Shown: positions 43,013-51,867, counted from the first letter of the stretch. The stretch: 64,000 bases of DNA from Ruegeria_C sp041537905 (GCF_041537905.1 NZ_JBGRUO010000018.1:1-64000), one strand, 5' to 3'. The notes: generated from the letters alone by a model not told the origin. Made by a program: numbers and translations.

Positions 43013-44707
43013 TCAGCCGAAATGTGCCCCTTTTCTCAACGGTGCCACCGCGATGGTGAGTTGTGACGCGGTGACCACCGGCAGGCCGCGGATCGGTTCG
43101 GAAACACCGCGCAGCTTGAACGGGTGCAGGGCGATATCATCGCCCGAATACCCTGCCGCCGTCAGCAGAGGCGCTGAAACGATCAGCTCAACGCCCATTC
43201 TCTTGGTTTCCGCCTGCAAACGGCTGGTGGCGTTCACGGCGTCCCCGATGATCGTGCGCGGCGCATTCTCGGTGGTGCCGATCTCGCCCAGAACCACATT
43301 GCCCAGATGCAGAGCCATGCCGATCTGAACCGGGCGGTCGTTCTGATCTTCGAGCGTCTGGTTGAACTCTTCCAGAGCTTTGCCCGCGCCTTCGGCGGCG
43401 CGCAGACCCGCGCGGGCCGAATCTTGGGCCGTGTCTGCTTCGAATACTGCCAGAAATCCATCCCCCATGTATTTATCCACCTTGCCGCCTGCTTTGGTGA
43501 TTGCAGGGACAATCGCGTCAAAGAAGCGGTTGAGAAAAAACACCACATCATAGGGCAACTGCTCGGCAGTGCGGGCAGTGAAGCTGCGCATGTCCAGAAA
43601 CAGGATGGCAAGCTGGCGTTCCTGTCCTTGGCTGGCATGGGCGCGGGTGCGTCCGCCCTGGGGGCGAAACACCCGATAGACCGTCAGCGGATCGACGGGG
43701 CGAATCTGGCAGGCCAGGCGCGTATTGGCTGTCGCACCTACGGCTTGCAGGCTGCGCTCTTCTGCCTCGCTTGGGGGGTGCAACAGATCGGCACCGTCCT
43801 CGATCACCACCCGGCAAGTGGTACAGCGTCCCTTGCCACCACAAAGCGCGGTATGAGGAACATTGTTTGCCCGAGACATCTCAAGCAGGGTCATGCCGCG
43901 TTCGGATGTGATCTCGGGTCCGTCGACATAACTGATCCTTACCGACTTCCGTTTGCGCAGCAATTTACGGCTCAGATAGACGATGGCAGTCAGGATCAGC
44001 AGTGCCCAAAAGATGTTCTGGGCCATGTTTTTGGCAGCAAAAAGATGTTGGAACGCAGCTTCGTCAGGCCAGTTGAAATACTCGATTGCTATGTTGCGCA
44101 ACTCGGGGTCGCCAAAGGCTGCCCACATGTTGCGCCCTTCGGTCAGTAGCCCGGCAAAGGCAAAGGCTGGGATCAGCACTGCGAGCCCGATCAGATAGGG
44201 GATGGCGTTTTGCCACCAGCTTGTCAGACGTAGCCAGAAATGCATGCCCATACAGCCATGCACCCAGACCAGCAGCAACAGCAGCGATTGATACCAGACC
44301 GAGGGGTTGTTCCACATCAGCACGATCAGATAGCTCATCTTGTCATTGACCTCGAAAACCTCATGCGCAAAGCGCGTGAAGGCCAGATGAGACAGCAATT
44401 GCAGCGGGATGAGCAGGCCGAGTATCACCTGCAGCGCATGCGGCCATGACATGCGCAAAGTCCGGCGCGTGGCCAGATCATAAAGCGCGATGCCGATATG
44501 GGTCAGGAACGCCCCATATAGCAGCGTCGATCCGATCGGATTGCGGGTGATGGCATGCCGTCCGGCCTGAAACGCATCCATTGCCTCGACCGATATGAGG
44601 CCCATGCCGATATTAAGGAAATGGAACAGGGCATAGGTGAACAGGATCAGGCCTGAGACGATCCGCGCCCGAACCAGCCAGCTTCCCTGCCACAACACGT
44701 TGGCCAC
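43013..44707 (-). CDS. Membrane adenylate/guanylate cyclase with 2Fe-2S ferredoxin domain
   Basis: This 564-residue protein has about six membrane segments (residues 10-255), then a ferredoxin domain with the cluster motif CGGKGRCTTC (C-x5-C-x2-C) and a fourth Cys in ACQIRP. A class III cyclase domain follows from about 365 with LFLDMRSFT, KYMGDGFLAVF and GDAVNATSRLQ. It should make cAMP or cGMP in response to redox state or a membrane signal. The start is GTG at 44707 with AAAGGA upstream. It lies 57 bases after the RES gene and is probably in an operon with trxB. Confidence 0.9.
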   Translation of the reverse strand: MANVLWQGSWLVRARIVSGLILFTYALFHFLNIGMGLISVEAMDAFQAGRHAITRNPIGSTLLYGAFLTHIGIALYDLATRRTLRMSWPHALQVILGLLIPLQLLSHLAFTRFAHEVFEVNDKMSYLIVLMWNNPSVWYQSLLLLLVWVHGCMGMHFWLRLTSWWQNAIPYLIGLAVLIPAFAFAGLLTEGRNMWAAFGDPELRNIAIEYFNWPDEAAFQHLFAAKNMAQNIFWALLILTAIVYLSRKLLRKRKSVRISYVDGPEITSERGMTLLEMSRANNVPHTALCGGKGRCTTCRVVIEDGADLLHPPSEAEERSLQAVGATANTRLACQIRPVDPLTVYRVFRPQGGRTRAHASQGQERQLAILFLDMRSFTARTAEQLPYDVVFFLNRFFDAIVPAITKAGGKVDKYMGDGFLAVFEADTAQDSARAGLRAAEGAGKALEEFNQTLEDQNDRPVQIGMALHLGNVVLGEIGTTENAPRTIIGDAVNATSRLQAETKRMGVELIVSAPLLTAAGYSGDDIALHPFKLRGVSEPIRGLPVVTASQLTIAVAPLRKGAHFG

Positions 44708-44764
44708 GCGCGTTCCTTTCCGTTTCGACGGTTCAGAATGGGGTGCCCGGGCAATGGGGTCAAG

Positions 44765-45232
44765 TCACAGCCGCGTGCTGTTGTCGGTCTCCGCAGGCCA
44801 GGTTTGCGTTGCGATCTCTGGGTGCGCGCGTGCGACCTGCGGGTCGAAGATCACCAGATGGCTGAGGTCTGGCCGTGAGCGCGAGGAATAGAGCATCGCC
44901 TGCGCGCCATCTGCACGGGCCGTATCGGAAAACGCCCAGGTGGGCGAGGGCGCGCCGGTGGCGTGAATGTCCTGCCAGATAACAGAGGCCTCGCGATTGC
45001 CCCGCAGATCGGCCACGCGCGCCGCACGGATGTGTAGCGGTTGGATCAGGCGCGGCGCATCATTGGGCGACATGTAGCGGCGGATCGCAATCGCGGTGCC
45101 TTCAGCCGTGAGCGAGCTGTAGATCGCCACCTGCCCGGAATGGTGAAACCGTCCCTCGGGCGAGGTGACCGGGACCTGCGCATCCTGACCCTGAAAGGTC
45201 ATGCGCCAGACGGTCCCGGTGAAGGGGATCAT
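44765..45232 (-). CDS. RES-domain protein (possible NAD+ phosphorylase)
   Basis: This 155-residue single-domain protein has WRMTFQ near the N-terminus and GRFHHSGQVAIYSSLTAEGT with the Tyr-Ser and Glu region seen in RES domains. RES proteins of toxin-antitoxin systems degrade NAD+ with a Xre-type antitoxin. Here no antitoxin is adjacent; the start overlaps the trxB stop by four bases. A housekeeping or redox-linked role is therefore more likely than a free toxin. Activity is unproven. Confidence 0.7.
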   Translation of the reverse strand: MIPFTGTVWRMTFQGQDAQVPVTSPEGRFHHSGQVAIYSSLTAEGTAIAIRRYMSPNDAPRLIQPLHIRAARVADLRGNREASVIWQDIHATGAPSPTWAFSDTARADGAQAMLYSSRSRPDLSHLVIFDPQVARAHPEIATQTWPAETDNSTRL

Positions 45233-46170
45233 TCCTGCTCGGCCAGGAACCGCCCCGCATCCAACGCCGCCATGCAGCCCATCCCGGCGCTGGTCACCGC
45301 CTGGCGATAGACATGGTCGGTCAGATCACCCGCCGCAAAGACCCCGGGCACCGAGGTTTCGGTGGTGCCGGGTTTGGTCACCACATAGCCGCCCATATGG
45401 GTGTCGAGCTGATCAATCACCAACTCGTTGGCAGGCGCGTGGCCGATGGCGACAAAGACGCCCTTGCAAGGGATTTCGGAGATTTCGCCGGTCTTGACGT
45501 TCCTGACTTTCACGCCTTCAACGCCCAGCGGTGCGTCGGTCCCGGTCACTTCTTCCAACTGATGGAACCAGAGCGGTTCGATCTTTTCGTTCTTGAACAG
45601 GCGATCCTGCAGGATTTTTTCAGCGCGCAACTCATCGCGGCGGTGGATCAACGTAACCTTGCTGGCGAAATTGGTCAGAAACAGCGCCTCTTCCACGGCG
45701 GTGTTGCCGCCGCCGATCACCACGATTTCCTGCCCGCGATAAAAGAATCCGTCACAGGTCGCGCAAGCCGAGACGCCGAAGCCCTTGAACTTCTCTTCCG
45801 AAGGCATACCCAGCCACTTGGCGCGCGCGCCGGTGGCCAAAATGACTGCGTCTGCGGTATAGAGCGTGCCGCTGTCGCCCTTGGCGGTAAAGGGGCGTTT
45901 GGACAGGTCGAGATCGCTGATGATGTCACCGATCACCTCGCAGCCCATGGCCTTGGCATGCGCCTCCATCCGGACCATCAGATCAGGGCCCTGAACCTCG
46001 GTATCGCCGGGCCAGTTCTCGACCTCGGTGGTGGTGGTCAGCTGACCGCCCGGCTCGATGCCCTGCACCAGGATCGGTTCCAGCATGGCACGGCTGGCAT
46101 AGACGGCGGCGGTATAGCCCGCCGGGCCGGATCCGATGATAAGAACCTTGGTGTGACGTGTCTCGGCCAT
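45229..46170 (-). CDS. trxB: Thioredoxin reductase
   Basis: This 313-residue flavoprotein has FAD motif IIGSGPAGYTAA, redox site CATC (Cys136, Cys139), NADPH motif VVIGGGNTAVEEA and C-terminal GVFAAGDLTDHVYRQA. It reduces thioredoxin with NADPH. The start at 46170 follows GGGG five bases upstream; the open frame reaches farther but the FAD motif begins here. The stop overlaps the RES gene. Confidence 0.96.
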   Translation of the reverse strand: MAETRHTKVLIIGSGPAGYTAAVYASRAMLEPILVQGIEPGGQLTTTTEVENWPGDTEVQGPDLMVRMEAHAKAMGCEVIGDIISDLDLSKRPFTAKGDSGTLYTADAVILATGARAKWLGMPSEEKFKGFGVSACATCDGFFYRGQEIVVIGGGNTAVEEALFLTNFASKVTLIHRRDELRAEKILQDRLFKNEKIEPLWFHQLEEVTGTDAPLGVEGVKVRNVKTGEISEIPCKGVFVAIGHAPANELVIDQLDTHMGGYVVTKPGTTETSVPGVFAAGDLTDHVYRQAVTSAGMGCMAALDAGRFLAEQE

Positions 46171-46396
46171 GGGAACCCCGTTTTGATGGATGGCGGGAGT
46201 GCCATCTTCGGAGGATGGATATAGCGATGCGCAATCGCGGCTTAAACCCCTTATCTGAAGTGGCCCCGGGCTTGTTATAAGCGGCGCAGCCAAGCCCGAT
46301 TGGTCATTGTGGTTAACATAATTGCGCTGCAGCGAAATATTATTGCTCATCCCGGCGCGGCTGATATAACAACCGCAAAAATGAGCGGAGAATTTC

Positions 46397-46897
46397 ATGG
46401 TCGCGACCCGACTCGATCCGATCGACAGGAAAATACTGGCAGAATTGCAGGCAGATGGCCGGATGACCAATGTGGAACTGGCCAAACGGGTCGGCATCTC
46501 CGCGCCGCCCTGCCTGCGGCGGGTCCGCTCGCTGGAAGAGGCGGGCTATATCCACGGCTACCATGCCGATGTGAACGCGCGCGAACTGGGATTCGAGGTG
46601 CAGGTCTTTGCCATGGTCGGGCTGGAAAGCCAGGCCGAGGTTGAATTGTCGGCCTTTGAAGAGACCTGCCGCAACTGGCCACTGGTGCGCGAGTGTCACA
46701 TGCTCAATGGCGAGGTCGATTTCATCCTGAAATGCGTCGCGCCGGATCTGAGCAGTTTTCAGAGCTTTCTGACCGGCGAATTGCTGTCCACCCCCAATGT
46801 GGCCAGCGTTAAGACCTCGCTTGTCATTCGCGGCGCGAAGGACGAGCCCGGAGTGCCCTTCGACGTGCTCGAAGACCGCCTGAGCCGGAGCGCTTGA
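46397..46897 (+). CDS. Lrp/AsnC-family transcriptional regulator
   Basis: This 166-residue regulator has an N-terminal helix-turn-helix (TNVELAKRVGISAPPCLRRV) and a C-terminal ligand-binding domain with VRECHMLNGEVDFILKCVA. It probably responds to an amino acid. CGGAG lies six bases before the ATG. It is divergent from trxB with 226 bases between them, and could regulate it or a distant gene. Confidence 0.9.
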   Translation: MVATRLDPIDRKILAELQADGRMTNVELAKRVGISAPPCLRRVRSLEEAGYIHGYHADVNARELGFEVQVFAMVGLESQAEVELSAFEETCRNWPLVRECHMLNGEVDFILKCVAPDLSSFQSFLTGELLSTPNVASVKTSLVIRGAKDEPGVPFDVLEDRLSRSA

Positions 46898-46982
46898 GCG
46901 CAATCTGTTCCTTGGTGGTCACGGTTGAGGGCAGGAAGGCGCTGATGAAGACGCTGATCACCCATAGTAGCATCAGTTTCAT
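46824..46982 (-). CDS. Possible 52-residue hydrophobic peptide
   Basis: An ATG at 46982 with TGAGG seven bases upstream opens a short frame starting MKLMLLWVISVFISAFLPS, which looks like a signal or anchor. It begins eight bases after the Hint gene stop. The second half runs antisense to the Lrp gene and is Arg-rich, which weakens the case. It could be real only as a short anchor peptide. Confidence 0.25.
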   Translation of the reverse strand: MKLMLLWVISVFISAFLPSTVTTKEQIALKRSGSGGLRARRRALRARPSRRE

Positions 46983-46990
46983 GGCAAACC

Positions 46991-47773
46991 TCAGACGCTG
47001 ATCGCGTCGTATTGACCATCCCCGGCACGCGGCAGAATCTGTGGCCCGAAATCGGTCAGTTTCTCGACATGCGCGAAGAGGTTCAGATAGAGGGACCGCA
47101 TCGCGTGGCTCATGACCCGTACCGCGTGGATACCGGGGTGATAGGTTTCGAATTGCAGCCCGTCCACCTTGATCACCGAATGGCGTTTGAGGCACAAATG
47201 GAACACCTCGACCGGCGTTGGCGGCGAGGTTTCGACCACGTTCATGCCATCCACGAATTCCTTGATCGGCGTCAGAATCTGATCTCCGGCACACAGGCTT
47301 TGCAGGTGTCCGGGCGTGGCCAGTAACCGCGCCGATGGCCCGACGATCACCCCCGACATCGGGCGTTGCATGCCAAAGCTGTCGGCCATGATTCGGGTCA
47401 GGCTTTGCGCGCGGCCTTTCAGGTCGGGTCGGCCGGGGATCAGCGTTGTCGATCCTTTCCAGAGCAGTTCCTGCGCCGATCCATCCTGCACGATCAGGCG
47501 GTCACCCGGCAGCAGGTCCTCGATTGCCAACGGCCCCATGTCTGTTTCCACCAGCGAGCCACGGGAAAACGCGCAGAACGCCTCTTCGAACAGCGGCAGT
47601 GCCGGCGCGATGTGACGTGTCTGGGCAATCTCGTTCTTGCCGACCAGCGTGCTCACCTCATAGCGCCGCAATTGTGGTTTGGTCCGGCTTTGCAGCTTGG
47701 CCGGGTCCTCTAGCAGTTTGCCGGTTTCGACAGCATTCCGCGCCGCTCGTGCCAGCGAGTGGGGGATAGTCAT
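46991..47773 (-). CDS. Hint-domain (Hedgehog/intein-type) protein
   Basis: This 260-residue protein has a Hint_2-like domain from about residue 66. FCAFSRGSLVETDMGPLAIE and LLPGDRLIVQDG match the start block (usually CFxxGT), and SARLLATPGHL matches the later His block. Similar stand-alone Hint proteins are common in Roseobacter-group genomes, often fused to RTX repeats; this one has none. Whether it self-cleaves is unknown. The usual first Cys precedes Ala-Phe-Ser here. Confidence 0.8.
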   Translation of the reverse strand: MTIPHSLARAARNAVETGKLLEDPAKLQSRTKPQLRRYEVSTLVGKNEIAQTRHIAPALPLFEEAFCAFSRGSLVETDMGPLAIEDLLPGDRLIVQDGSAQELLWKGSTTLIPGRPDLKGRAQSLTRIMADSFGMQRPMSGVIVGPSARLLATPGHLQSLCAGDQILTPIKEFVDGMNVVETSPPTPVEVFHLCLKRHSVIKVDGLQFETYHPGIHAVRVMSHAMRSLYLNLFAHVEKLTDFGPQILPRAGDGQYDAISV

Positions 47774-48527
47774 ACCTATTCAACCTTCTTCATACATGTC
47801 AGCTCTGTGTTGGCCCCAGACAACGAGTCAGAGCGACTCGGTTTTAATTGTTTTTGCCCCCAAAATTACCGTCCGGCCGCGTGGCTTTTACACCGCGTTC
47901 CCCAGTCTGCGCCCATCCGGCTCACAATCCCATTGACCCCCCAATGGCATCGTTTCTTAGCGGGAGGGTGTTTTGCTCCCGGTCTTCTGTGCTGCCCAAA
48001 CCCGCCTCGCCATTGGGCGAGGCGGGCTCTTGTCCCCGGCCGGTCAGGGGCAGCGTCCGGCACCGGGTTCCCAGGGTGAACCGGTCAGGCTCACCCGTAT
48101 TGCGTTCCATTCAACTGCTATCGCGCCTCTCAAGGCCGCTTTCGGCGCGGCGCGCGATCATCTGGGCGCGGCGTGCGCCGCGGGTCCAAGGCAGTTGAAC
48201 TTTCTGAGCAGACACGGCGGTGATCTTTAAGGTTGTATTGCGTCCCTTGATCTTCAACCCCGTCCCTCCTGATCCTGCTTGCGGGGCCGGTTCGGCACCG
48301 CATGTTCGACAGGATCAAAGTCGCAGTTCTTTGGGGCGGCGATTGGGCTGATCCGGGGAAAATAAGGGACGTTTGGAGGCAGCGCGGCGCCAGACGTTAA
48401 GAGCGCGCTAAACGAGGTTTCGCTCTGATATTTATGACAAAAACCAAAACGGATAACCTGTGTGCCAGCGGCAGGCGGTCCATCTTCGGCCACATTTGTG
48501 ACACGTCAGAGCCGTCCACCTGCGATG
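47774..48527. other. Gene-free 754-base region with strong hairpins
   Basis: No credible gene was found on either strand; short frames have no ribosome sites. CCGCCTCGCC at 48002-48011 pairs with GGCGAGGCGG at 48016-48025. Downstream, two overlapping stems compete. Stem A pairs 48063-48070 with GAACCGG at 48078-48084. Stem B pairs GGGTGA at 48074-48079 with TCACCC at 48091-48096. The nonamer CCGGTCAGG occurs twice (48040, 48081). Checks against memory of SRP, RNase P, tmRNA and 6S RNA gave no match. The part near 47774 presumably holds the Hint gene promoter. Confidence 0.4.
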
Positions 48528-49283
48528 TCAGAGGCGAATGGCCGAGATCAATCGACCGTAATCGGCCTCTTTGGCATGGGTGCTGCGACGATAGGAATAG
48601 AATCGGTCGGCATCGGAATAGGTGCAGTGCCGCGTCCATTCCGCCTGTTCGACCCCGGCGCGGCGCAGGCGGTGCAGCCCGAATGCAGGCAGGTCGAACT
48701 GCATCCGGTCGCCCTGTCCATTGGCAAAGAAACGCGCGTTTTCCGGGTCGTCCTGCATGAACTCGTCAAACATTTCAGGCCCCACCTCATAAGCGCGCTG
48801 CGAGATTGCGGGGCCGATCACGGCCATGGTCTTCGCGCGCTGGGCTCCCAGCCCCTCCATGGCATCGAGCGTGGCTTCCAGCACGCCGGAAAGCGCGCCG
48901 CGCCACCCCGCGTGGGCGGCGCCGATGACACCCGCCTTGGGATCGGCGAAAAGCACGGGCTGGCAATCGGCCGTCAGAATCGACAGCGCCAGGCCGGGCG
49001 TTGACGTCACCACCGCGTCGGCTTTGGGCTTGTCGGGCAGGGGGTGATCCACAATCACCACGTCGGGTGAGTGGACCTGATGCACGCCGACCAGATGGGT
49101 CTCGGGCACATCCAGCGCTTGTGCCACGCGCTGGCGGTTGATCGCGACCGCCTCACGTTGGTCGGATGAGCCGGTGCCGCAGTTCAGCCCGGCAAACACC
49201 CCGGACGACGCTCCGCCCCGGCGGGTAAAGAACCCGTGTCGAATTGGGGACAGGCCATCTGAGGTCAGGATTTCCAGTGTCAT
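48528..49283 (-). CDS. pgeF: PgeF/YfiH-family multicopper-oxidase-fold protein
   Basis: This 251-residue protein of the DUF152/laccase-domain family has HGFFTRRGGASSGVF at the start, VGVHQVHS, LTADCQPVLFAD and GAAHAGWRGAL with the metal-binding His and Cys. Members act on purine nucleosides or in peptidoglycan quality control. Its start overlaps the midA stop by four bases, so lgt-midA-pgeF form one operon, as in many alphaproteobacteria. Confidence 0.9.
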   Translation of the reverse strand: MTLEILTSDGLSPIRHGFFTRRGGASSGVFAGLNCGTGSSDQREAVAINRQRVAQALDVPETHLVGVHQVHSPDVVIVDHPLPDKPKADAVVTSTPGLALSILTADCQPVLFADPKAGVIGAAHAGWRGALSGVLEATLDAMEGLGAQRAKTMAVIGPAISQRAYEVGPEMFDEFMQDDPENARFFANGQGDRMQFDLPAFGLHRLRRAGVEQAEWTRHCTYSDADRFYSYRRSTHAKEADYGRLISAIRL

Positions 49284-50347
49284 GCTTCCAGCCCGGGTGG
49301 AGGGTTCGCGGTGGCTGGATAGAGTCCCAGCACCTTGAACAGGTTTCCCATTTCCCCGGGATGCGTCAACCGGCGATGCGCGGAAATCAGAGATTGTAGC
49401 TCTGATCCGCTCAGGGGTTTCGCAAGATTTTGCGCGCGTTCGGTGATGCCCAGCCGCTCCAGAAACACGCCCTGCGGGGTCAGGCGGGTATGGGCGCAGC
49501 CCGCCTGTTGCGCGATCTGCGCCAAGGCTTCGAAATCCACATGCGCGGTCAGATCGGCCTGTCCGGGCTCTGCCAATGGATCGGTTTTCTGATGATGTCG
49601 CACCGCCTGCAGCGTATTGCCCAGCGAGTGCCAGTCACCGTAATCGACCAGCAGCGCCGCGCCGCCATGCGCGGCGATTCGCGCGGCGATACCGGTGATG
49701 ACCGGACGCGCGGCATCGCATATCTCGACCAGATCTCCGGGTTCGGTATCCTCCAGTCGATGCGCCAGACCCGGTTGCGGTGCGTCGGCACCCAGTCCAA
49801 AGGCGAGCGCCTCGCCCTGCGCGCCAATCAGGCGTTCACGCCACCCCGAGGTCTCGCGGATGAATTGCCGGATCGGCAGCGCGTCAAAGAACTCGTTGGC
49901 GATCAGGAAGAGCGGCGCTTGGGGCAGGGTGTCGACATTGTCTGTCCAATGCGGATCGGCTGAAGCCAGTCTTTCCGCCTGCATCTGGCGCAAGGTTGGC
50001 GAGGCCTCGACCAGCATGACCTGTGCGGCGGCGTGAAACCCCGGCACCCCGGCGGTTGCGCGCAGCAGATCCGCCATCAGCGTGCCACGACCGGGGCCAA
50101 GCTCGGCCAGCGTGAACGGGTCTGGGCGGTCCTGATCCAACCAGGCTTGCGCCAGCGACAGTCCCAGCACCTCACCGAACATCTGACTGATCTCGGGGGC
50201 GGTGGTGAAATCGCCCCTGGCTCCGAACGGATCGCGGGTGGCGTAATAGCCGAATTCCGGATGCAGCAGGCAGTCGGACATGTACTGCGCCACGCTCAGC
50301 GGCCCGGTCTGGCTGATCCGTTCCAGCAGCAGGCCGCGCAGGCTCAT
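49280..50347 (-). CDS. MidA/NDUFAF7-type SAM-dependent methyltransferase
   Basis: This 355-residue protein starts LRGLLLERISQTGPLSVAQY, has FGARGDFTTAPEISQMFGE, the cofactor loop AELGPGRGTLMADLL and ANEFFDALPIRQF. This matches the family whose mitochondrial member methylates an Arg of complex I. The start at 50347 overlaps the lgt stop (ATGA). It lies in the lgt-midA-pgeF operon. Confidence 0.88.
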   Translation of the reverse strand: MSLRGLLLERISQTGPLSVAQYMSDCLLHPEFGYYATRDPFGARGDFTTAPEISQMFGEVLGLSLAQAWLDQDRPDPFTLAELGPGRGTLMADLLRATAGVPGFHAAAQVMLVEASPTLRQMQAERLASADPHWTDNVDTLPQAPLFLIANEFFDALPIRQFIRETSGWRERLIGAQGEALAFGLGADAPQPGLAHRLEDTEPGDLVEICDAARPVITGIAARIAAHGGAALLVDYGDWHSLGNTLQAVRHHQKTDPLAEPGQADLTAHVDFEALAQIAQQAGCAHTRLTPQGVFLERLGITERAQNLAKPLSGSELQSLISAHRRLTHPGEMGNLFKVLGLYPATANPPPGLEA

Positions 50348-51243
50348 GCCGGTGCGGCGCTGGCCGCGCGGTGTGCCCGCAGAATGAACCACAGCCCCAG
50401 CGCGATCATTGGCAGCGACAGGAGTTGCCCCATCGTCAGCCCATAGCCACCCACATGCCATGCCAGTCCCAGCGGGTTGCCGGGCGAGATGAACTGCGCG
50501 TCGGGCTGACGCAGGAACTCGACCGCAAACCGCGCGAGGCCATAGCCCGCAAAGAACGTTCCCATGATCTGGCCGGGCCGTTTGAATGCGCCGCGCCGAT
50601 AGGCCAGCCAGAGCAGCAGTGCACCCAGTACCAGCCCTTCCAGCAGCGCCTCATAAAGCTGCGAGGGATGCCGGGCGCAAAGTCCTTCGACCCCCGGACA
50701 GCTCTGCGCGGCCCCGCCGGGAAAGATCACCGCCCAGGGCAGGTCCGACGGGCGCCCCCAAAGCTCGGCGTTGATGAAATTCGCCAGCCGACCCAGCAAC
50801 AGCCCCGGCGGCACTGTATGGGCCACGAGATCGCCAAGGGTCAGCACGGGAACTTTCTGCCGCACGGCAAAAATCCAGGACGCGACCACAACGCCCAGCA
50901 TGCCGCCATGAAAGGACATGCCGCCCTGCCAGACCATCAGAATCTCGATGGGATGGGCTAGGTAATAGGCGGGTTCGTAGAACAGCACAAAACCCAGCCG
51001 CCCGCCCAGAATCACACCCAGAATGATCCAGGTGATCAGATCGTCCAACTGCACGCGATTGAGCGGCGCATGATCTCCGGGCCAAAGTGCCGGGCGCGCG
51101 ATGGCCATCCGCGCCAACTGCCAGGCGATCAGGATGCCGACGATATAGGCGAGCGCATACCAGCGCAGCGCAAAGTCGAAACCAAGCAGCGAGATGGTGA
51201 AGATCTCGGGCGAAAAATCCGGGAAGGTAAGAACAGCCTGCAT
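50344..51243 (-). CDS. lgt: Prolipoprotein diacylglyceryl transferase
   Basis: This 299-residue integral membrane enzyme has about seven segments and the family loops GGMSFHGGMLG with an essential His, and GRLANFINAELWGRPSDLPW. It transfers diacylglycerol to the lipobox Cys of prolipoproteins. It is first gene of its operon and divergent from ubiK. Confidence 0.95.
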   Translation of the reverse strand: MQAVLTFPDFSPEIFTISLLGFDFALRWYALAYIVGILIAWQLARMAIARPALWPGDHAPLNRVQLDDLITWIILGVILGGRLGFVLFYEPAYYLAHPIEILMVWQGGMSFHGGMLGVVVASWIFAVRQKVPVLTLGDLVAHTVPPGLLLGRLANFINAELWGRPSDLPWAVIFPGGAAQSCPGVEGLCARHPSQLYEALLEGLVLGALLLWLAYRRGAFKRPGQIMGTFFAGYGLARFAVEFLRQPDAQFISPGNPLGLAWHVGGYGLTMGQLLSLPMIALGLWFILRAHRAASAAPA

Positions 51244-51339
51244 GGCGCTTCAATGCCCATGCGGGGCAGTGCAAGTCAACCTTGAGACGCGGCGCAATCT
51301 TGCCCATATAGAGGGCAGCCGCGAAACCGGAGACATGAC

Positions 51340-51588
51340 ATGCAAAGCCGCAACAAAGTACTCGACGATATCTCGCAACTGATGACCAACGCGATGGGCG
51401 TGGCGCAGGGTGCACGGGAAGAGGCCGAAACCGCCATGAAGTCGATGATCGACCGCTGGCTGGCCGATCGCGATTTCGTCACCCGCGAAGAGTTTGACGC
51501 CGTGCGCGCCATGGCGCAGAAGGCCCGCGAAGAGAATGAAGCGCTGGCCGCGCGGATCGCCGCATTGGAAGAAAAGCAGGGCGGCTGA
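51340..51588 (+). CDS. UbiK/BMFP-type accessory protein
   Basis: This 82-residue helical protein has a C-terminal coiled coil, EEFDAVRAMAQKAREENEAL and ARIAALEEKQ, matching the UbiK/YqiC (DUF526) family. Members support ubiquinone synthesis and membrane binding. GGAGACATGAC precedes the ATG. A terminator follows at 51615. Confidence 0.85.
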   Translation: MQSRNKVLDDISQLMTNAMGVAQGAREEAETAMKSMIDRWLADRDFVTREEFDAVRAMAQKAREENEALAARIAALEEKQGG

Positions 51589-51614
51589 CGCAACTTTACA
51601 CGTATTCGGCATCA

Positions 51615-51651
51615 GGGCGCGCGGTGTATCATGCACCGGTGCGCCCTTTTT
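51615..51651 (+). terminator. Rho-independent terminator after ubiK
   Basis: GGGCGC at 51615-51620 pairs with GCGCCC at 51641-51646. An inner stem of CGGTG (51622-51626) with CACCG (51634-51638) sits inside, and five T follow. Confidence 0.8.
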
Positions 51652-51723
51652 GCAAGCAATTCCCGGTTAATACCCCAATATTTCGGGCGAAGTGACAATC
51701 CCTCCACAACTTATTGCCGTTAT

Positions 51724-51848
51724 CCCCAAAATTAGGGGTTGCCAGGTGAGCTGCAACGCAGCACCATATCTGGTACAAGCTGCGGGAAACGCCCCGGTTT
51801 GTAGAGCAGGCAACTAGCGCTGGGGCGCTGCCAGCCCCAATCCGCTAG
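51724..51848 (+). promoter_or_regulatory. Candidate structured 5' leader of ybjN gene
   Basis: Several stems lie between the ubiK terminator and the ybjN start. CCCC/GGGG closes 51724-51737. GCTGC at 51750-51754 can pair with GCAGC at 51758-51762. The same GCAGC can instead pair with GCTGC at 51779-51783, around an ACCA-TATC-TGGT hairpin. CTAGCG at 51814-51819 pairs with CGCTAG at 51843-51848, with TGGGGC/GCCCCA inside. The last stem ends just before the GAGG ribosome site. Switching pairing suggests a regulatory RNA; no known class was recognised. Confidence 0.4.
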
Positions 51849-51867
51849 AGATCAGTGAGGTGGCATC

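Noticed and set aside
48061..48100. SRP-RNA-like GGTCAGG motif
   Set aside because: The conserved SRP loop GGAAGGAAGCAG-type sequence is absent, so it is not 4.5S RNA.
47848..48198. 116-codon frame in the gene-free stretch before pgeF
   Set aside because: Pro/Arg/Ser-rich, runs across the strong hairpins, no ribosome site.
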